Shown here: positions 3,915 through 5,874 of the stretch, piece after piece
Position numbering within the stretch: the first letter of the stretch is position 1
How the letters are laid out: the number at the start of each line of letters is the position of its first letter
Source of the DNA: Chromatiales bacterium
GTDB lineage: Bacteria; Pseudomonadota; Gammaproteobacteria; Chromatiales; Chromatiaceae
Direction of reading: 5' to 3'
Length of the DNA: 5,874 nt
Assembly: GCA_022360595.1 (NCBI GenBank)
Contig: JAKSCN010000208.1
Location: forward strand, 1 to 5,874
The notes under the pieces: generated by a model
What the model was told of the DNA's origin: nothing
What the model saw: the letters and a program-made list of their open reading frames with translations, nothing else
Databases searched by the model: none
Translations under genes and position numbers: made by a program

Positions 3915-5333
3915 ATGGCAAAGAAATACGACGCGGGTGTAAAAGAGTACCGCGAAACTTATTGGATGCCTGATTACACGCCAAAAGATACTGATATCCT
4001 GGCGTGCTTCAAAGTCACTCCTCAGCCGGGTGTGCCGCGTGAAGAGGTTGCAGCCGCTGTTGCTGCAGAATCCTCCACCGGTACCTGGACTACTGTATGG
4101 ACCGACCTGCTGACTGACCTGGACTACTACAAAGGTCGTGCGTACGCGATTGAAGATGTTCCAGGCGATGACACCTGCTTCTACGCTTTCGTTGCTTATC
4201 CTATCGATCTGTTCGAGGAAGGCTCCGTTGTTAACGTAATGACCTCGTTGGTTGGTAACGTATTCGGTTTCAAAGCTCTGCGAGCTCTGCGTCTGGAAGA
4301 TATCCGCTTCCCACTCGCTTATGTAATGACCTGTAATGGACCACCTCAGGGTATCCAGGTCGAGCGCGACATGCTGAACAAGTACGGTCGTCCTCTGCTG
4401 GGTTGTACCATCAAACCTAAGCTGGGTCTGTCTGCGAAGAACTACGGCCGCGCTTGTTACGAAGGTCTGCGTGGTGGTCTGGACTTCACCAAAGACGATG
4501 AGAACGTTAACTCTCAGCCATTCATGCGCTGGAAGCACCGTTTCGACTTCGTAATGGAAGCGATTCAGAAAGCAGAAGCCGAAACTGGCGAACGTAAAGG
4601 TCACTACCTGAACGTTACTGCACCTACCGCTGATGAGATGATGAAGCGTGCTGAATACGCTAAAGAGATCGGCGCTCCCATCATCATGCACGACTACCTG
4701 ACAGGTGGTTGGTCTGCTAACACCCAGTTGGCTCAGTGGTGTCGTGATAACGGCATGCTGCTGCACATCCACCGTGCAATGCACGCGGTACTCGACCGTA
4801 ACCCGCACCACGGCATCCACTTCCGCGTACTGACCAAGATCCTGCGTCTGTCCGGTGGTGACCATCTGCACTCCGGTACTGTTGTCGGTAAGCTGGAAGG
4901 CGACCGCGATGCTACTCTGGGTTGGATCGACATCATGCGTGACAGCTACGTCAAAGAAGATCGCAGCCGCGGTATCTTCTTCGATCAGGACTGGGGCGCC
5001 ATGCCGGGCGTTCTGCCAGTAGCTTCCGGTGGTATCCATGTATGGCACATGCCTGCGCTGGTTAACATCTTCGGTGATGACTCTGTACTGCAGTTCGGTG
5101 GTGGTACTCTGGGTCACCCATGGGGCAACGCTGCAGGTGCAGCCGCTAACCGTGTTGCGGTTGAAGCCTGTGTTGAAGCACGCAACCAGGGTCGTGAGCT
5201 GGAGAAGGAAGGCAAAGACATCCTCACCAATGCAGCCGCTTCCAGCCCAGAGCTGAAAGCCGCCATGGAAACCTGGAAAGAGATTAAGTTCGAGTTCGAC
5301 ACAGTCGACAAGCTGGACGTGTCTCACAAGTAA
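3915..5333 (+). CDS. cbbL: RuBisCO large subunit, form IA (IAq type)
   Basis: Catalytic subunit of ribulose-1,5-bisphosphate carboxylase/oxygenase, which adds CO2 to ribulose bisphosphate in the cytoplasm to give two 3-phosphoglycerates (Calvin cycle). It assembles with CbbS as L8S8. The 472-residue length is normal. All active-site residues are present at a constant offset of 8 from spinach: Glu52, Thr57, Trp58, Asn115, Lys167 and Lys169 (TIKPKLG), Lys193 (carbamylated), Asp195 and Glu196 (FTKDDEN), His286, Arg287, His319, Lys326 (loop 6) and Ser371. The sequence resembles form IA enzymes of purple and chemoautotrophic sulfur bacteria, for example YVMTCNGPPQGIQVERD at 136-152. Less usual is the segment TGGWSANTQLAQW (263-275), where relatives commonly have Phe and Gly for Trp266 and Gln271. 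Codons are strongly biased (CTG, GGT, CGT, AAC), as expected for a highly expressed protein and unlike the upstream genes. The ATG at 3915 has GGAGG 8 nt before it. Confidence 0.99.
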   Translation: MAKKYDAGVKEYRETYWMPDYTPKDTDILACFKVTPQPGVPREEVAAAVAAESSTGTWTTVWTDLLTDLDYYKGRAYAIEDVPGDDTCFYAFVAYPIDLFEEGSVVNVMTSLVGNVFGFKALRALRLEDIRFPLAYVMTCNGPPQGIQVERDMLNKYGRPLLGCTIKPKLGLSAKNYGRACYEGLRGGLDFTKDDENVNSQPFMRWKHRFDFVMEAIQKAEAETGERKGHYLNVTAPTADEMMKRAEYAKEIGAPIIMHDYLTGGWSANTQLAQWCRDNGMLLHIHRAMHAVLDRNPHHGIHFRVLTKILRLSGGDHLHSGTVVGKLEGDRDATLGWIDIMRDSYVKEDRSRGIFFDQDWGAMPGVLPVASGGIHVWHMPALVNIFGDDSVLQFGGGTLGHPWGNAAGAAANRVAVEACVEARNQGRELEKEGKDILTNAAASSPELKAAMETWKEIKFEFDTVDKLDVSHK

Positions 5334-5343
5334 TCGTTCGGTT

Positions 5344-5367
5344 GCCGGCCGGTGAAAACCGGCTGGC
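5344..5367 (+). other. GAAA-tetraloop hairpin between cbbL and cbbS
   Basis: GCCGGCCGGT (5344-5353) and ACCGGCTGGC (5358-5367) pair over 10 bp with one G-U pair, closed by the GNRA loop GAAA (5354-5357). It begins 11 nt after the cbbL stop and 41 nt before the cbbS start. No T tract follows, so it is not a typical terminator. Such hairpins can block 3' exonucleases and stabilise the upstream message, or cause partial termination, either of which would set the cbbL:cbbS ratio. The structure is evident; its role is inferred. Confidence 0.7.
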
Positions 5368-5407
5368 CACTTGAAATCGAATTTGAATTTATTTGAGGAA
5401 TAGACAA

Positions 5408-5764
5408 ATGAGTGAAATGCAAGACTACAAGTCGAGCCTGTCTGACAATACCAGCCGCAAGTTCGAGACCTTCTCTTACTTGCCGTCTATGGATGCTGAT
5501 CAGATCCGTAAGCAGATTGAGTTCATCGTCTCTAAAGGTTGGAATCCTTCCATTGAGCACACTGAACCTCAGAATGCGACTGGTTCTTACTGGTACATGT
5601 GGAAGCTGCCTATGTTCGGTGAGACCGACGTAGACGCTATCCTGGCCGAGTGTGAAGCGTGCCATAAGGCGCATCCTGATAATCATGTGCGTCTACTGGG
5701 CCTGGACAACTACGCCCAGTGTGCAGGTGCTTCAATGGTTATCTATCGCGGTACGCCTGCTTAA
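5408..5764 (+). CDS. cbbS: RuBisCO small subunit, form IA (IAq type)
   Basis: Small subunit of RuBisCO; four copies cap each end of the CbbL octamer and support activity and specificity. The 118 residues carry the family core: KFETFSYLPSMDADQIRKQI (18-37), VSKGWNPSIEHTEP (41-54), YWYMWKLPMFGETDVDAIL (61-79) and DNYAQ...VIYRG. Compared with carboxysomal form IAc small subunits such as that of Halothiobacillus, which as I recall begin with a Tyr-rich stretch running straight into YETFSYLP, this one has about six extra residues before KFETFSYLP (around 12-17). That is the pattern of the non-carboxysomal IAq group, usually linked to cbbQ and cbbO activase genes; those would lie beyond this window if present. 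The ATG at 5408 follows GAGGAA (5395-5400) by 7 nt. A TTG at 5393 in frame overlaps that site and is rejected. The gene ends in tandem stops TAATAA and lies 74 nt after cbbL. Confidence 0.98.
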   Translation: MSEMQDYKSSLSDNTSRKFETFSYLPSMDADQIRKQIEFIVSKGWNPSIEHTEPQNATGSYWYMWKLPMFGETDVDAILAECEACHKAHPDNHVRLLGLDNYAQCAGASMVIYRGTPA

Positions 5765-5792
5765 TAAGCTACCGCTAACAGCCATGGTATTG

Positions 5793-5831
5793 GCCCCTGC
5801 TTCAATTCAAGTGGGGCAGGGGCAATTTTTT
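5793..5831 (+). terminator. Rho-independent terminator after cbbS
   Basis: GCCCCTGC (5793-5800) pairs exactly with GCAGGGGC (5816-5823). The stem extends inward by two T-G wobbles and two Watson-Crick pairs (TTCA with TGGG), leaving a 7-nt loop. TTTTTT follows at 5826-5831. This is a textbook intrinsic terminator 28 nt after the cbbS stop, so cbbLS forms a bounded transcription unit. Any downstream cbbQ/cbbO would depend on read-through or another promoter. Confidence 0.93.
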
Positions 5832-5874
5832 ACATGAGCTATTAATTGTGGATTGCAGCAGTTAATGTAGTTTA

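Noticed and set aside
3717..5327. A 536-codon open frame on the minus strand opposite cbbL
   Set aside because: It mirrors the biased codon use of cbbL, which removes stops on the other strand. The product is a low-logic, Thr/Val/Gln-rich sequence with no recognisable domain, whereas cbbL is certain.
5393..5407. Upstream TTG start for cbbS
   Set aside because: The TTG overlaps the Shine-Dalgarno itself, and the family N-terminus begins MSEMQDY at 5408.
1..5874. CRISPR arrays, tRNA/rRNA genes, insertion sequences, carboxysome genes, cbbR
   Set aside because: I looked for regular repeats with spacers, tRNA-like cloverleaf arms, transposase motifs, shell-protein motifs and a helix-turn-helix regulator on both strands. 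None was found in this window.

Overview
The window comes from a bacterial chromosome with roughly balanced base composition. It most likely belongs to a sulfur-oxidising, chemoautotrophic (or purple sulfur) gammaproteobacterium, free-living or symbiotic. The inference rests on a complete form IA RuBisCO gene pair of the non-carboxysomal 'IAq' type. Its residues closely resemble what I recall of Allochromatium vinosum and related sulfur-bacterial and symbiont enzymes. A haem A biosynthesis pair for an aa3-type cytochrome c oxidase lies upstream. No database was searched, so the taxonomic call is an inference.

Layout, left to right. (1) Positions 1-1540 hold the 3' end of a haem A synthase gene (ctaA/COX15, cut by the window edge) overlapping by 8 nt with ctaB, the haem O synthase (protohaem IX farnesyltransferase). 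Together they make haem O and then haem A for the oxidase. (2) Positions 1541-1840 are a 300-nt gap with an extended -10 promoter inside a perfect inverted repeat and a possible 25-codon small gene. (3) Positions 1841-2623 encode a multi-pass membrane protein of the DUF2189 family, closed by a very strong 16-bp hairpin terminator. (4) Positions 2782-3231 and 3265-3567 hold two convergent genes of unknown function, 149 and 100 residues long. (5) Positions 3568-3914 are a 347-nt divergent control region, AT-rich in the middle and full of inverted repeats, ending in an optimal Shine-Dalgarno for cbbL. (6) Positions 3915-5764 hold cbbL and cbbS, separated by 74 nt containing a GAAA-tetraloop hairpin and followed by a canonical Rho-independent terminator.

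How the parts relate: the left part serves assembly of aerobic respiration and the right part serves CO2 fixation by the Calvin cycle. The two are separated by their own terminators and promoters, so this is adjacency rather than one operon. No cbbR regulator lies next to cbbL; the divergent position it often holds is occupied by the 100-residue unknown protein. I found no tRNA, rRNA, CRISPR array, insertion sequence or other mobile element. Most of the window is recognisable metabolism. The parts worth a second look are the two unknown genes, the cbbL leader and divergent control region, and the promoter/palindrome with a possible small ORF ahead of the DUF2189 gene.
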